A stretch of DNA of 64,000 bases from assembly GCF_001956985.1 (NCBI RefSeq), contig NZ_CP019082.1, positions 2,976,001 through 3,040,000 on the forward strand, read 5' to 3'. A program made the translations under genes and the position numbers. The stretch is from Paludisphaera borealis. Its GTDB lineage: Bacteria > Planctomycetota > Planctomycetia > Isosphaerales > Isosphaeraceae. Position 1 is the first letter of the stretch. Every line of letters starts with the position of its first letter. Under the pieces are notes generated by a model. That model did no database searches. It was not told where the DNA came from and worked only from the letters and a program-made list of their open reading frames with translations. Below, piece by piece: positions 25,259 through 33,701 of this stretch.

Positions 25259-27817
25259 TCAGCCGCCGCTGCGGCCGCGCCTTCCTGGCCCCGGCGACCC
25301 GCCTCCAGGCTGACCGGGTTGAGGGCGTCCTGGACCGCCGAAGCCAGGCTGGCCGCCCGGCGGGGCGCCCGGCTGATTTCCTGCGGCTTCGGCGGCTTTC
25401 GCTTCCTTGGCCGCCTGGGCGAGTCTTGCGGCATTGCGAGCCGCGACCACGGCCGGCATCAAAATCGCCGAGGCGACTCCGGTCGAGGCGGTGCCGACGG
25501 CCAGGTCGGGGAACGCTCCTCGGGTGACGAATTGCACCGATTCATCGTCCGCGATGACCGCGAACGTCCAGGGGAACATAAGCGCCTTGAGGTCGTCGGC
25601 CTTGGGGAGCTTCGCTGGATCGACCTTGATCTGGATCATGCTGGCTTCGGTCGCCCCAGGAGCTTGCTGAGAATTCCCGCCGAACCCCGGCGAACCGGGG
25701 AAGCCAGGTCCGCCCGGCCGTCCTCCAGGACCTCCAGGACCGCCGGGGCCGCGCATCATGCTCATCATGGCCGCCTGGGAGTTCGATCCCTGGCTGCCGG
25801 GGCCTCCAGGACCGCCGGGGCCTCCAGGACCGCCGAGGCCGGTCTGCATCTGCATCCCGTTGTCGGCTTTCGCGCCGGCGGCGATCGCCGTGTTGACGAT
25901 CGTCTGCAACGTCCCGGGGAGGCTCGCCAGGATGGTGGGAGTCGTCTCCCGGGAGTCGCCGTAGAGGAGCAAGATCGTGTTCTCCGAGATCTTGCTCAGA
26001 CTCCGCTCAAGGTCGGGCGCCGGCGCCCACGACTTGCGGTGCAGCGATTCGATCGCCACCCGCGCCGCCTCGGGGGAGGTCGAGAACGCGACGTGCTTGC
26101 CTTCGAGACGGATCGTCGGCTTGACGCCGGGGGGGAACATCTTCGTCGGCGACGAGGTGGGGACGACGAACATGTAAATTTTCGTCGATTCCGCCGTCGC
26201 GCCGGGGATCATGCGGAACTCGGGGGCGGGGGGCTCGTTGTCGCGTCGCCGTCCCTTGCGTTCAGGCGGGGGGGCGGCACCAGGCCCGCGGGCGGCTTCG
26301 GCGGCGGCCACGGCCTTCGCGGCCTCGGCGGCTTGTTCGGAGGCCTGAGCCTTGAGGGCGCGGTTGACCTCGACCATCACGGCGTCGAGCGCCTTGCCGA
26401 ACCGGACGGGATCGGTCACCTCGGCAACGAGCACCGGCTTGGGGAGGCGCGAGCTGAACTGCTTGAGGAGCGCCGACGGGTCCATGCCGCCGGCCCCGGC
26501 GTCGCCCTCCCTCGGCGCGGGCGCGGCGCCCGGCCGAGCCGCGGCGGGAGCCTCGTCGACGACGGCCGACGCGCCGCCAGGCGCCATGTAGACCATCATC
26601 CGGGGGCCCAGTTGTCCCAGGAAATCCTTCTGGAGATCGGTGCGGCTGTGGCTCCGAAGGCTCTCGATGAAATCATCCAGCTTCGCCTTCGCCGGCCCTC
26701 CTCCGAGCGAGTCCGAGAACAGCTCGTTGATCTGCTCCGGCTTCAGGGAGAGGCTGGCGAAATACTCGACGCCGTCGGGGACGGGAAGGATCTTCTTGGG
26801 ATCGGCCGCCGGCTTGTCGAAAAACGCCAGAGCGCCCTGGCGCGGCTTCGGCGCGACCAGCCGGGCGACGCCCATCAGGCTCTCGTCCTCGAACCCCCAG
26901 CGGTAGTCGATCCGCTTGACCTTCGCCTGGGAGTCGAGCTTGGCGATCTGCTGAATCAGCGGGTTGGCTCCACCTGGCGGGCAGCCCGCGGGATCGATGA
27001 AGGCCGTCAGAACCGGCGTGAATCCGCCGTCCTTCTTCTTCAGTTCCACGACGAGAGGATGCTCGACGGCGCTCGGAATCTTGCCGTCGAGGATCGACGG
27101 GACGACCGTGTCGCTCGTCTGGAAGAAGCCGACGACCAGGTCGTCCTTCTCGGGCCACCAGACCCAGCCCGAATCGGCCGGGGCGCCGGCGTCGGGCGGG
27201 ATGACCACCATCACCCGCCCCCCCTTGCGCTCGATCTTCGGCTTGGCTTCCGCCCCCATGAACGAGCCCATCAGCCGAGCGAACAACGGCTTGTTCTCCT
27301 TGACGGCCGCCCCCCGCAAGACCAGCGTGCCGCGAAGCTGCCGCGCCGCCTTGGAGTCGCTGTTCAGGGCCAGCACCCAACCACGGCGGGTGATCTGAGT
27401 GAGGATCGTGACCAGCTCGGCGCCGGTGAGCTTGCGATTGGGCGCGGATTCCAGAATCCGATCGAAAACCTGTCCCGCGACGTCTTCGAGCATGGGGCCC
27501 AGCGGGGTCGACGTCAGCATCCGGTACGCCGCCGTCTTCTTCCAGGCGTCGGCGTGAACGTCGAGTCCGGCGAACTCCAGGTAGAGCACGAGCCCCTCGC
27601 GGGCGACGTAACGCCCCAGCGGCGACGTATCCACCGGGCCGGGCGCCGGCGCGGGCTTGGCGGCTTTTTCGGGGGCCGCGGCCGGAGCCGGCGCGGAGGC
27701 GGAAGTCGTCTGCGCCGGTGCGACGGTCTGCCAGGCAAGCCCGACGAGGGCGGCGGTCGAGAGAATCGCGGCGAGTCGAGGGGGGGAGCCGGACGAGCCA
27801 AGCGGGTGTAGTCGCAC
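25259..27817 (-). CDS. Exported Ala/Pro/Gly-rich protein of unknown function
   Basis: An 852-residue protein. GTG 27817 has AAGGA 8 nt upstream and is followed by an N-terminal signal peptide (about residues 9-30, ending in VAPAQ). The frame is open upstream but not protein-like. A Pro/Ala-rich linker precedes a long folded region (about 60-560) with mixed alpha/beta character and no recognised catalytic motif. Near residues 655-715 is a Gly-Pro tract (GGPGGPGGPGGPG). The C-terminus is Gly/Pro-rich again. Similar large exported proteins with low-complexity tails are common in planctomycetes and unannotated. A role in the cell envelope is a guess. Confidence 0.75.
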   Translation of the reverse strand: MRLHPLGSSGSPPRLAAILSTAALVGLAWQTVAPAQTTSASAPAPAAAPEKAAKPAPAPGPVDTSPLGRYVAREGLVLYLEFAGLDVHADAWKKTAAYRMLTSTPLGPMLEDVAGQVFDRILESAPNRKLTGAELVTILTQITRRGWVLALNSDSKAARQLRGTLVLRGAAVKENKPLFARLMGSFMGAEAKPKIERKGGRVMVVIPPDAGAPADSGWVWWPEKDDLVVGFFQTSDTVVPSILDGKIPSAVEHPLVVELKKKDGGFTPVLTAFIDPAGCPPGGANPLIQQIAKLDSQAKVKRIDYRWGFEDESLMGVARLVAPKPRQGALAFFDKPAADPKKILPVPDGVEYFASLSLKPEQINELFSDSLGGGPAKAKLDDFIESLRSHSRTDLQKDFLGQLGPRMMVYMAPGGASAVVDEAPAAARPGAAPAPREGDAGAGGMDPSALLKQFSSRLPKPVLVAEVTDPVRFGKALDAVMVEVNRALKAQASEQAAEAAKAVAAAEAARGPGAAPPPERKGRRRDNEPPAPEFRMIPGATAESTKIYMFVVPTSSPTKMFPPGVKPTIRLEGKHVAFSTSPEAARVAIESLHRKSWAPAPDLERSLSKISENTILLLYGDSRETTPTILASLPGTLQTIVNTAIAAGAKADNGMQMQTGLGGPGGPGGPGGPGSQGSNSQAAMMSMMRGPGGPGGPGGRPGGPGFPGSPGFGGNSQQAPGATEASMIQIKVDPAKLPKADDLKALMFPWTFAVIADDESVQFVTRGAFPDLAVGTASTGVASAILMPAVVAARNAARLAQAAKEAKAAEAAGNQPGAPPGGQPGFGGPGRPQPGQPGGGSPGPGRRGRSGG
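25801..25836. repeat. 18-bp tandem repeat encoding Gly-Gly-Pro units
   Basis: GGCCTCCAGGACCGCCGG occurs at 25801-25818 and again, with one base changed, at 25819-25836. Related units lie at 25729-25747. They encode GGPGGP on the minus strand inside the exported protein and are prone to slippage. Confidence 0.75.
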
Positions 27818-28020
27818 GGGGCGGTCCTTGTAAGGGTCCGGGACGCGGAAGGGAGCCGTCGACGCTTGTCCGTCCGAGGATTCCCTTGCCGGATGATCGA
27901 GTACGGCCTCCCCATCGAGAGGCTCGAGCCGCGGAGATGGCAAACGCCCTCATCCAGCGGCCAGTTCACTCTTCATCGTATGGCGGGAGCCTCCCCGCGC
28001 CAACACGTTGCCCGACGACA

Positions 28021-29559
28021 TCAAGCGCCCCGACCCGACGATGGCCAGGCCGCCGCCGGCCGCTCCGACGCCGCTTCGCGCATCCGCTCGAAGACCGTGC
28101 TCCAATCGCCCCACTTCGGCTGGCGGAACAGCCTCATCGACGGATACCACGGGCTGTCCTCGCGACCGAGCATCCACCGCCAGTCGGGAGCGTACGGCAA
28201 GGCGACCCACACCGGCGCGCCCAACGCCCCCGCCAGATGGGCGAGCGCCGTGTCGGGGGCGATCACCAGGTCGAGATTCGCGATCAACGCCGCCGTGTCG
28301 AGGAAGTCCGACGTCCCCGAGCCCAGGTCGGTCACGTCGAACCGCCCGTTCAGGCCGCCGAGCTGCTCGGCCCCAACCCCCTTCTGAAGGCTGTAGAGCC
28401 GCACGCCGGGGACCCGCGACAGACCTTCATACAAATCGAGCGGGAACGACCGCTCGCGATCCTTGTTGTGGCCCGGATTCCCCTGCCAGGCGATGCCGAT
28501 CTTGAAGCCGCTATCGCCGCCGAGTTCCTCGCCCCGACGCGCGACGTCGGCCGGGTCGGCCGCGAGGTACGGGACGGTGGCGGGGATCGTGTCGAGCGTC
28601 GTGCCGAACAGGTCCGGCAGACTCATCAAGACGCGCTGCGAGTCGTAGGCGGGCGTCTCGTTGAACCGGAAGAACGTGTCGGCCACGCCGGAGCAGGTCT
28701 TGAGAATCCGGGCCAGCGGTCTCGAACAGGCCACCACCACCCGGCCGCCCCGCGCGGCGACCTTCGGCGCGTAGCGGATGAACTGGAGCATGTCGCCCAT
28801 GCCCTGGTGATCGTGCAGCAGGATCGTCCGGCCGTCGAGCGGCGAGCCGTCCCAGCACGGCCCCGAGAAGAACGGCTCGATCGCCCCCTCGCACTTGTAC
28901 TGCCAGCGGACCTCGGCGAACCCCCGGCGCAAGTCGCCCGATTGCAGGTACAGCATGGCCCGGCTGAAGTTCACCCGGGCGTGCTCGGGAGACAGCCGCA
29001 GCGCGCTTTCGTAGCACGCCAGCGATTCGGCCAGCCGCCCTTCGGCCCGGTGCGTGTTGCCCAAATTGTGGTGGATGTCGTCGCGGTTCGGCTCAAGCTC
29101 CAGCGCCCGCTCGTAGCAGGCCAAGGCCTCGGAGTAACGGCCCCGGTTGTGGAGCGTGTTGCCCAGATTGTTGTGGGCGTCGGCGTAGGCGGGCTCGATC
29201 CGCAGGGCCTCGCGGCAGCAGCGCTCGGCCTCCTCGGGCTGGTCGAGCTGCTGGAGCGCCGCGGCGAGGTTGTTCCAGGCGGGCGGATTGTCGGAATCGA
29301 ACCGCAGCGACTGCCGGTAGTGGTCGACCGCCTCGTCAAGCCGCTTGCTCGACTGGCAGACCCAGGCCAGCAGATACCACGCCTGGGCGTCTTCGGGATC
29401 GCGCACGAGAATCGAGCAGTAGGCGTCCTCAGCCCGGCGCAGGTCGCCGGTCTGGAGAAACGCCTTGGCGGCCGCGTGGGCGTCTCGGCTCGATTGTTTC
29501 CGCCCGGCCTGAGCGGGCGCATCCGCATCCACCAGAGAACCCGATGCCGAGATTGCCAT
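28021..29559 (-). CDS. TPR protein fused to a GT9-like glycosyltransferase domain
   Basis: A 512-residue protein. Residues 25-215 hold about five TPR motifs with the usual W/L/G/Y/A/F/A/P pattern, such as PEDAQAWYLLAWVCQSSKRLDEA and RDDIHHNLGNTHRAEGRLAES. From about 240 is a Rossmann-like GT-B domain: LLHDHQGMGDMLQFIRYAP, FKIGIAWQGNPGHNKDRERSFPL, and DLVIAPDTALAHLAGALGAPVWVALP, close to ADP-heptose/GT9-type C-terminal motifs. Similar proteins are widespread in planctomycetes. They may glycosylate protein or surface polysaccharide; the acceptor is unknown. ATG 29559 was chosen over the long open upstream frame because of GGAAGG 12 nt before it. Confidence 0.82.
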   Translation of the reverse strand: MAISASGSLVDADAPAQAGRKQSSRDAHAAAKAFLQTGDLRRAEDAYCSILVRDPEDAQAWYLLAWVCQSSKRLDEAVDHYRQSLRFDSDNPPAWNNLAAALQQLDQPEEAERCCREALRIEPAYADAHNNLGNTLHNRGRYSEALACYERALELEPNRDDIHHNLGNTHRAEGRLAESLACYESALRLSPEHARVNFSRAMLYLQSGDLRRGFAEVRWQYKCEGAIEPFFSGPCWDGSPLDGRTILLHDHQGMGDMLQFIRYAPKVAARGGRVVVACSRPLARILKTCSGVADTFFRFNETPAYDSQRVLMSLPDLFGTTLDTIPATVPYLAADPADVARRGEELGGDSGFKIGIAWQGNPGHNKDRERSFPLDLYEGLSRVPGVRLYSLQKGVGAEQLGGLNGRFDVTDLGSGTSDFLDTAALIANLDLVIAPDTALAHLAGALGAPVWVALPYAPDWRWMLGREDSPWYPSMRLFRQPKWGDWSTVFERMREAASERPAAAWPSSGRGA

Positions 29560-29651
29560 CGTCGTCCGCCTTCCGTGACGTTGCGACTCGTTCCACCTAC
29601 CCGGAATCGCCCTAGATATCCCGAAACCCGGATCGCGCGAAGGGCAAGAAT

Positions 29652-31349
29652 TCAACAGGCCGCCTGCGCCTCGCGGAGCATGGCGAGGGCTTCGCGGCGG
29701 GTTCCCTCGGCGGCGGAGTCGCCGCGGAGCATGGCGGCGAGCTCGGCGACGCGTTCTGGTTCTTCGAGCGGGGCGATGGTCGTGCGGGTGCGTCCGCGAT
29801 CGGTCTGCTTGCGGATGACCCACTGCTTGCGGGCGTAGCTGGCCATCTGCGGCAGGTGGGTCACGCAGACGACCTGGTGATGCCGCGCCAGCTCGGCGAG
29901 CGTCTTGCCGAGGGCCGCGCCCAGCCGGCCGCCGACGCCGGTGTCAATCTCGTCGAAAACCAGGGTCGGAACCCGATCGACGGCGGCGAGCACCGACTTG
30001 GCGGCGAGCGTCACCCGCGACAGTTCGCCCCCCGACGCGATCTTGCGGAGCGGCTGCGGGACCTCGCCGGGATTGGCCAGGAAGACCATCTCGATCTTGT
30101 CGGCGCCCGATTCCGGTGGCGTCGCGGAAGTGGGATCGTCGCCGAGGTCGCGGGTCTCGATCTCGACGCTCAGCTTGGCGCGCTCCATGCCCAGCGGCTT
30201 GAGCCGCGACTGGATGGCTTTGCCGAAATCCTTGGCCGTCTTGCGGCGCCCTTCCGACAGCGCGGCGGCGGAGCGCTTGACGCCTGCCCAGGCGTCCGCG
30301 AGCGGGCCATCGAGGGCTTTCAGGTCGGTCTCGTCGCGGTCGATCGCCGCGAGCTTGGCGTCGATCTCGGCCTTCCGCGCGGCCAGCTCGTCCGGCAGGC
30401 AGTGAAACCGATTGGCCAGCTTACGATAGAGCGCCAGGCGGGTTTCGAGGTCTTCCAGACGCTCGGGATCGTCGTCCCAGTTGCGCCCGAGGTCGCGGAG
30501 CGCGTAGGCGACCTCGCGGGTCTCGCCGGCGAGCCGGTCGAGGGTCGAGGCGGCGTCGGCCAGCTCGGGGATGTTGCGGGCGAGGGGTTCGAGCGTTCGG
30601 GCCACGCGCTTGAGGATCTCTTGAGCCGAATTGTCGGCCTCATACAGCAGGTCGTGGCCCTCGGTCGCTGCCGCGCGGAGGGCACCGGCGTTGCCCAGAA
30701 TGTGCGACTCGTGGACCAGCTCGTCGTACTCGCCGGCCTTGGGGTCGGCGGCGGCCAGCTCGTCACGCTCGAATTCGAGCAGGGTCCGCTCGCGTTGGCG
30801 CGCCTGGGAGGCGTCGATGAGGGCCTGACGGGTTCGCCTCAGATCGTCATGAGCCCGGCGGGCCGTCGCATAGGCCAGGGCCAGCGGGTCCAGGCCGCCG
30901 AAGGCGTCGAGGAGCGCGCGCTGGCGATCGGGATCGACGAGCGCCCGGTTCTCGTACTGGCCGTGGACGTCGATGAGCCGGTCGCCGAGCTTCTGAAGGG
31001 TGGCGATCGTGACCGGCATGCCGTTGACCTGGGCGGTGCTCCGCCCCTGGGCCGAGACTCGCCGGTTGATGATGACCGCGCCGTCCTCGAGCGCCGCGCC
31101 CAATAGCTCCTCGATCTCGACCTGGAGCGCCTCGTGCTCGATCTCGAAGACGGCCGACGCCCGCGCCTCGGGCTTGCCGGCGCGCACGAGGTCGGCCGAG
31201 GCCTTGCCGCCGAGCACCAGGCCGAGAGCCGTCAGCAAGAGGCTCTTCCCCGCCCCGGTCTCGCCGCTCCAGGCGCAGAAGCCCGCTTCCAACTCAATCT
31301 GGATGTCCTCGATCGTCGCCAGGTTCTGTACGGACAGTTCGCGTAGCAC
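29652..31349 (-). CDS. recN: DNA repair protein RecN
   Basis: A 565-residue SMC-like ATPase. The N-terminus LRELSVQNLATIEDIQIELE and Walker A GETGAGKS (29-36) are typical. A central coiled coil contains the expected Arg/Glu-rich helices. The C-terminus has the signature ASGGELSRVTLAAKSVL, Walker B PTLVFDEIDTGVGG and the D-loop/His switch HHQVVCVTHLPQMASYA. RecN helps early steps of double-strand-break repair. GTG 31349 has GGAGG 8 nt upstream; an ATG 48 bp earlier lacks a site and adds non-conserved sequence. No SOS box was recognised upstream. Confidence 0.95.
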   Translation of the reverse strand: MLRELSVQNLATIEDIQIELEAGFCAWSGETGAGKSLLLTALGLVLGGKASADLVRAGKPEARASAVFEIEHEALQVEIEELLGAALEDGAVIINRRVSAQGRSTAQVNGMPVTIATLQKLGDRLIDVHGQYENRALVDPDRQRALLDAFGGLDPLALAYATARRAHDDLRRTRQALIDASQARQRERTLLEFERDELAAADPKAGEYDELVHESHILGNAGALRAAATEGHDLLYEADNSAQEILKRVARTLEPLARNIPELADAASTLDRLAGETREVAYALRDLGRNWDDDPERLEDLETRLALYRKLANRFHCLPDELAARKAEIDAKLAAIDRDETDLKALDGPLADAWAGVKRSAAALSEGRRKTAKDFGKAIQSRLKPLGMERAKLSVEIETRDLGDDPTSATPPESGADKIEMVFLANPGEVPQPLRKIASGGELSRVTLAAKSVLAAVDRVPTLVFDEIDTGVGGRLGAALGKTLAELARHHQVVCVTHLPQMASYARKQWVIRKQTDRGRTRTTIAPLEEPERVAELAAMLRGDSAAEGTRREALAMLREAQAAC

Positions 31350-31799
31350 GTTCTGGGCCTCCGAACCCGGCACGGGCGGTGTATGGATGAACCGCAATCG
31401 CTGACGTCACCATTGTGCCTGGCACCGGACACGTGTCCAGATGTCCTCTAACAAAATCACCCACCGGCTGGTCGGATCTTGCCAGTTGGGGTGCTGTGAA
31501 CACCGTACAGCGCCCTGCCCCACCACCGGAACTCGTTTTGCCGATGAGCCGCAACATGTTGACGAAATACAACTTGTACTGCGTCGTCTGCCCATGTCCG
31601 GTTCGATCCGTAGCGACGGCGAGTTTTCCGAAGGTTGATGGATCGAATCCTCAATGAGTGACGGCCCGCGGGCTCAGCGACTCGCCGCATCACGGTTCGC
31701 GGTGGGTCCGCGACCCGGCACCGAATTTGCATTGAAGTCATTCGCACTTCGCCCGGAGTTGGGCGGCCTCGCACCTCACCGCGCACCGAGGAACCACCG
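31350..31799. other. Divergent intergenic region between recN and the ybdK-like gene
   Basis: 450 bp without a convincing gene. Two adjacent palindromes lie at 31415-31438. The ybdK-like gene is preceded by CACCGAGGAACCACCGATG, so its ribosome site is GAGGA. Composition is lower in GC than the neighbours; no transposase remnant was identified. Confidence 0.55.
31415..31438. repeat. Two abutting palindromes, GTGCCTGGCAC and GGACACGTGTCC
   Basis: GTGCC-T-GGCAC (31415-31425) is an odd-length perfect palindrome and GGACACGTGTCC (31427-31438) a perfect 12-bp one, one base apart. The TGCCTGGCAC word recurs as a dispersed repeat in planctomycete genomes by recollection; not tested here. Confidence 0.55.
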
Positions 31800-32939
31800 A
31801 TGACCGTTGAGCCGTTCCGGGGCAGCACCTGGCCGACGCTTGGAGTGGAGCTGGAGCTTCAGCTCGTCGACCAGGAGTCGTTCGACCTCGCGCCCGTAGC
31901 GAACGAGATCCTGAGCGAGATTCCCGACGAGTTGCGAGAGTCGATCAAGCGCGAGCTTTACCTCTGCTGCGTGGAGGTGAACACGGGGATCTGCCGCAAC
32001 GTCGACGAGGTCGGTCGCGACCTCGCCGGCAAGCTCGCGGTGACCGCCGAGCGGGCGGCTCGGAACGGCGCGCGGCTCGCCTGGGGGGGCGCGCATCCGT
32101 TCGCCCACTGGCTGGACCAGCCGATCTCGCCTGACGTCCGCTACCACGAGCTCGCCGATCAATTCAAAGACACCCTTCTTCGCCAGATGACGTTCGGGCT
32201 GCACGTCCATGTCGGGGTCAAAGACGGCGACACCGCGGCGCGAACCTGCACCCGTGTCGCCCATTACCTTCCGACGCTCCTGGCCCTCTCGGCCAACAGC
32301 CCGTTCTGGTGCGGACGCCCGACGGGGCTGTACTCGTATCGGCTCGACGTGATGGGCACCGCTCCCACTGGCGGCCAGCCCCCGTTCCTCCGCGACTGGG
32401 CGTCGTTCGTCAAGTTGGCCGAGCGGCTGGCGGCGGTCGGCTGCATCAAGACGACCAAGGAGCTGTGGTGGGACGTGCGGCCCAGCGACCGACACGGCAC
32501 TGTCGAGGTGCGGATCTGCGACATGCCCACCGACCTGCCCTCCGTCCAGGGCCTCACCGCGTTCATCCAGTGCCTGGTCCACCACACGGCCGAAGATACG
32601 GAATACGAACCAGCCGAGCTCGACGAGTTCGGCCGGCTGATGATCCGTCAAAATCGCTGGCGGGCGGCGCGCCACGGCCTCGACGCCGTGCTCGTCGACC
32701 CGGCGTCAGGCCGAAACGAGTCGGTGCGCGACGAGATCCAGCGGATGATCGTCGGCCTGAGAGAGACCGCCGAGAAGCTCGGATGTGGGCGCTGGCTCGA
32801 CTACGTGCGGGTGATGGCCGAACGCCCCGACGGAGCGACCCGCCAGATCGAGGTCTTTGAACAGACCGGCCGCCTGACCGACGTCGCCCGCTTCCTGGCC
32901 GGCGAGAAGATCGAATCCGAAGTGAACCTCAAGACTTGA
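31800..32939 (+). CDS. ybdK: YbdK-like carboxylate-amine ligase (GCS2 family)
   Basis: A 379-residue enzyme of the glutamate-cysteine-ligase type 2 family. Diagnostic stretches are TLGVELELQLVD (Glu-rich ATP/metal site), VEVNTGICRN, GLHVHVGVKDGD and TVEVRICDMPTD. YbdK has weak gamma-glutamylcysteine ligase activity in E. coli; the true substrate is uncertain. GAGGA lies 8 nt before the ATG. The last 11 bp overlap the end of the convergent esterase gene, so the two 3' ends may form antisense transcripts. No genes for glutathione synthesis adjoin it. Confidence 0.9.
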   Translation: MTVEPFRGSTWPTLGVELELQLVDQESFDLAPVANEILSEIPDELRESIKRELYLCCVEVNTGICRNVDEVGRDLAGKLAVTAERAARNGARLAWGGAHPFAHWLDQPISPDVRYHELADQFKDTLLRQMTFGLHVHVGVKDGDTAARTCTRVAHYLPTLLALSANSPFWCGRPTGLYSYRLDVMGTAPTGGQPPFLRDWASFVKLAERLAAVGCIKTTKELWWDVRPSDRHGTVEVRICDMPTDLPSVQGLTAFIQCLVHHTAEDTEYEPAELDEFGRLMIRQNRWRAARHGLDAVLVDPASGRNESVRDEIQRMIVGLRETAEKLGCGRWLDYVRVMAERPDGATRQIEVFEQTGRLTDVARFLAGEKIESEVNLKT

Positions 32940-33684
32940 GCTTCAGGTTGCGGACGTGGAACGCGATCGCTTGCTGAACGTGCTCGTCCCAGTACGCCCA
33001 GTTGTGGTTGCCGGGGAATTCCTGGTACTCGTGCGCGACGTGGCGTTCTTCGAGGAATTTGTGGAAGTCGCGATTCTGTTCGATCAGGAAGTCGTCGACG
33101 CCGCAGTCGATCCGCATCGCCGGAATCCGGCCGTGGTCGATCTGCTCGACGATCGCGAACGGGTCTTCCGGGCCGCCGGCCGGTTTCTCGCCGAAGATTC
33201 GCGGGAACTCAGGGCTCAGCTCCTTGTTCTTCTTCAAGTCGCCGCGAAGGAAGCCGATAGCCCCGGAGTGAGAGTTGACGCTGGCGAACGTCTCATGGTG
33301 CTTGAGCCCGAGCTTGACCGCGCCGAAGCCCCCCATCGAGAGCCCGCCAATCGCCCGGCCGGCTCGCTCGGCCTTGACAGGGAACGTCCGGTCGACCAGG
33401 CCGACGACATCCTTAACGATGTCGTCTTCATACTTATACCCATCGATGGCGTTTGTATACCAGCCCCGGTCGCCGTTGGGCATCACCACCACCAGCGGCA
33501 GACCCTCGACGTACCGTTCGATGCTCGTCCGGCGCGTCCAGATCGTGTGGTCGTCCGACAGCCCGTGCAGCAGGTAGAACACCGACCAGGGGCGGGGAAC
33601 CGCCGGATCGTCTGGAAACACGATGTTGAACGACGACGCCTTTTGCAGGGAATGGCTGTGGTAGTTGATCGTGGCGAAGGCCAT
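32929..33684 (-). CDS. Alpha/beta-hydrolase esterase (esterase D-like)
   Basis: A 251-residue enzyme. The N-terminus SSFNIVFPDDP then FYLLHGLSDDHTIW carries the oxyanion-hole HG. The nucleophile elbow is GGLSMGGFGA, catalytic Ser about 115; the acid is probably Asp in RIDCGVDDF and the base His in PGNHNWAYWDEH. This arrangement matches tributyrin esterase/antigen-85-like esterases. It acts on small acyl esters; no signal peptide, so cytoplasmic. It follows the DNA methylase by 17 bp on the same strand and could share its transcript. Confidence 0.88.
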   Translation of the reverse strand: MAFATINYHSHSLQKASSFNIVFPDDPAVPRPWSVFYLLHGLSDDHTIWTRRTSIERYVEGLPLVVVMPNGDRGWYTNAIDGYKYEDDIVKDVVGLVDRTFPVKAERAGRAIGGLSMGGFGAVKLGLKHHETFASVNSHSGAIGFLRGDLKKNKELSPEFPRIFGEKPAGGPEDPFAIVEQIDHGRIPAMRIDCGVDDFLIEQNRDFHKFLEERHVAHEYQEFPGNHNWAYWDEHVQQAIAFHVRNLKLKS

Positions 33685-33701
33685 CGCGGCTCCTCTTGAA
33701 G

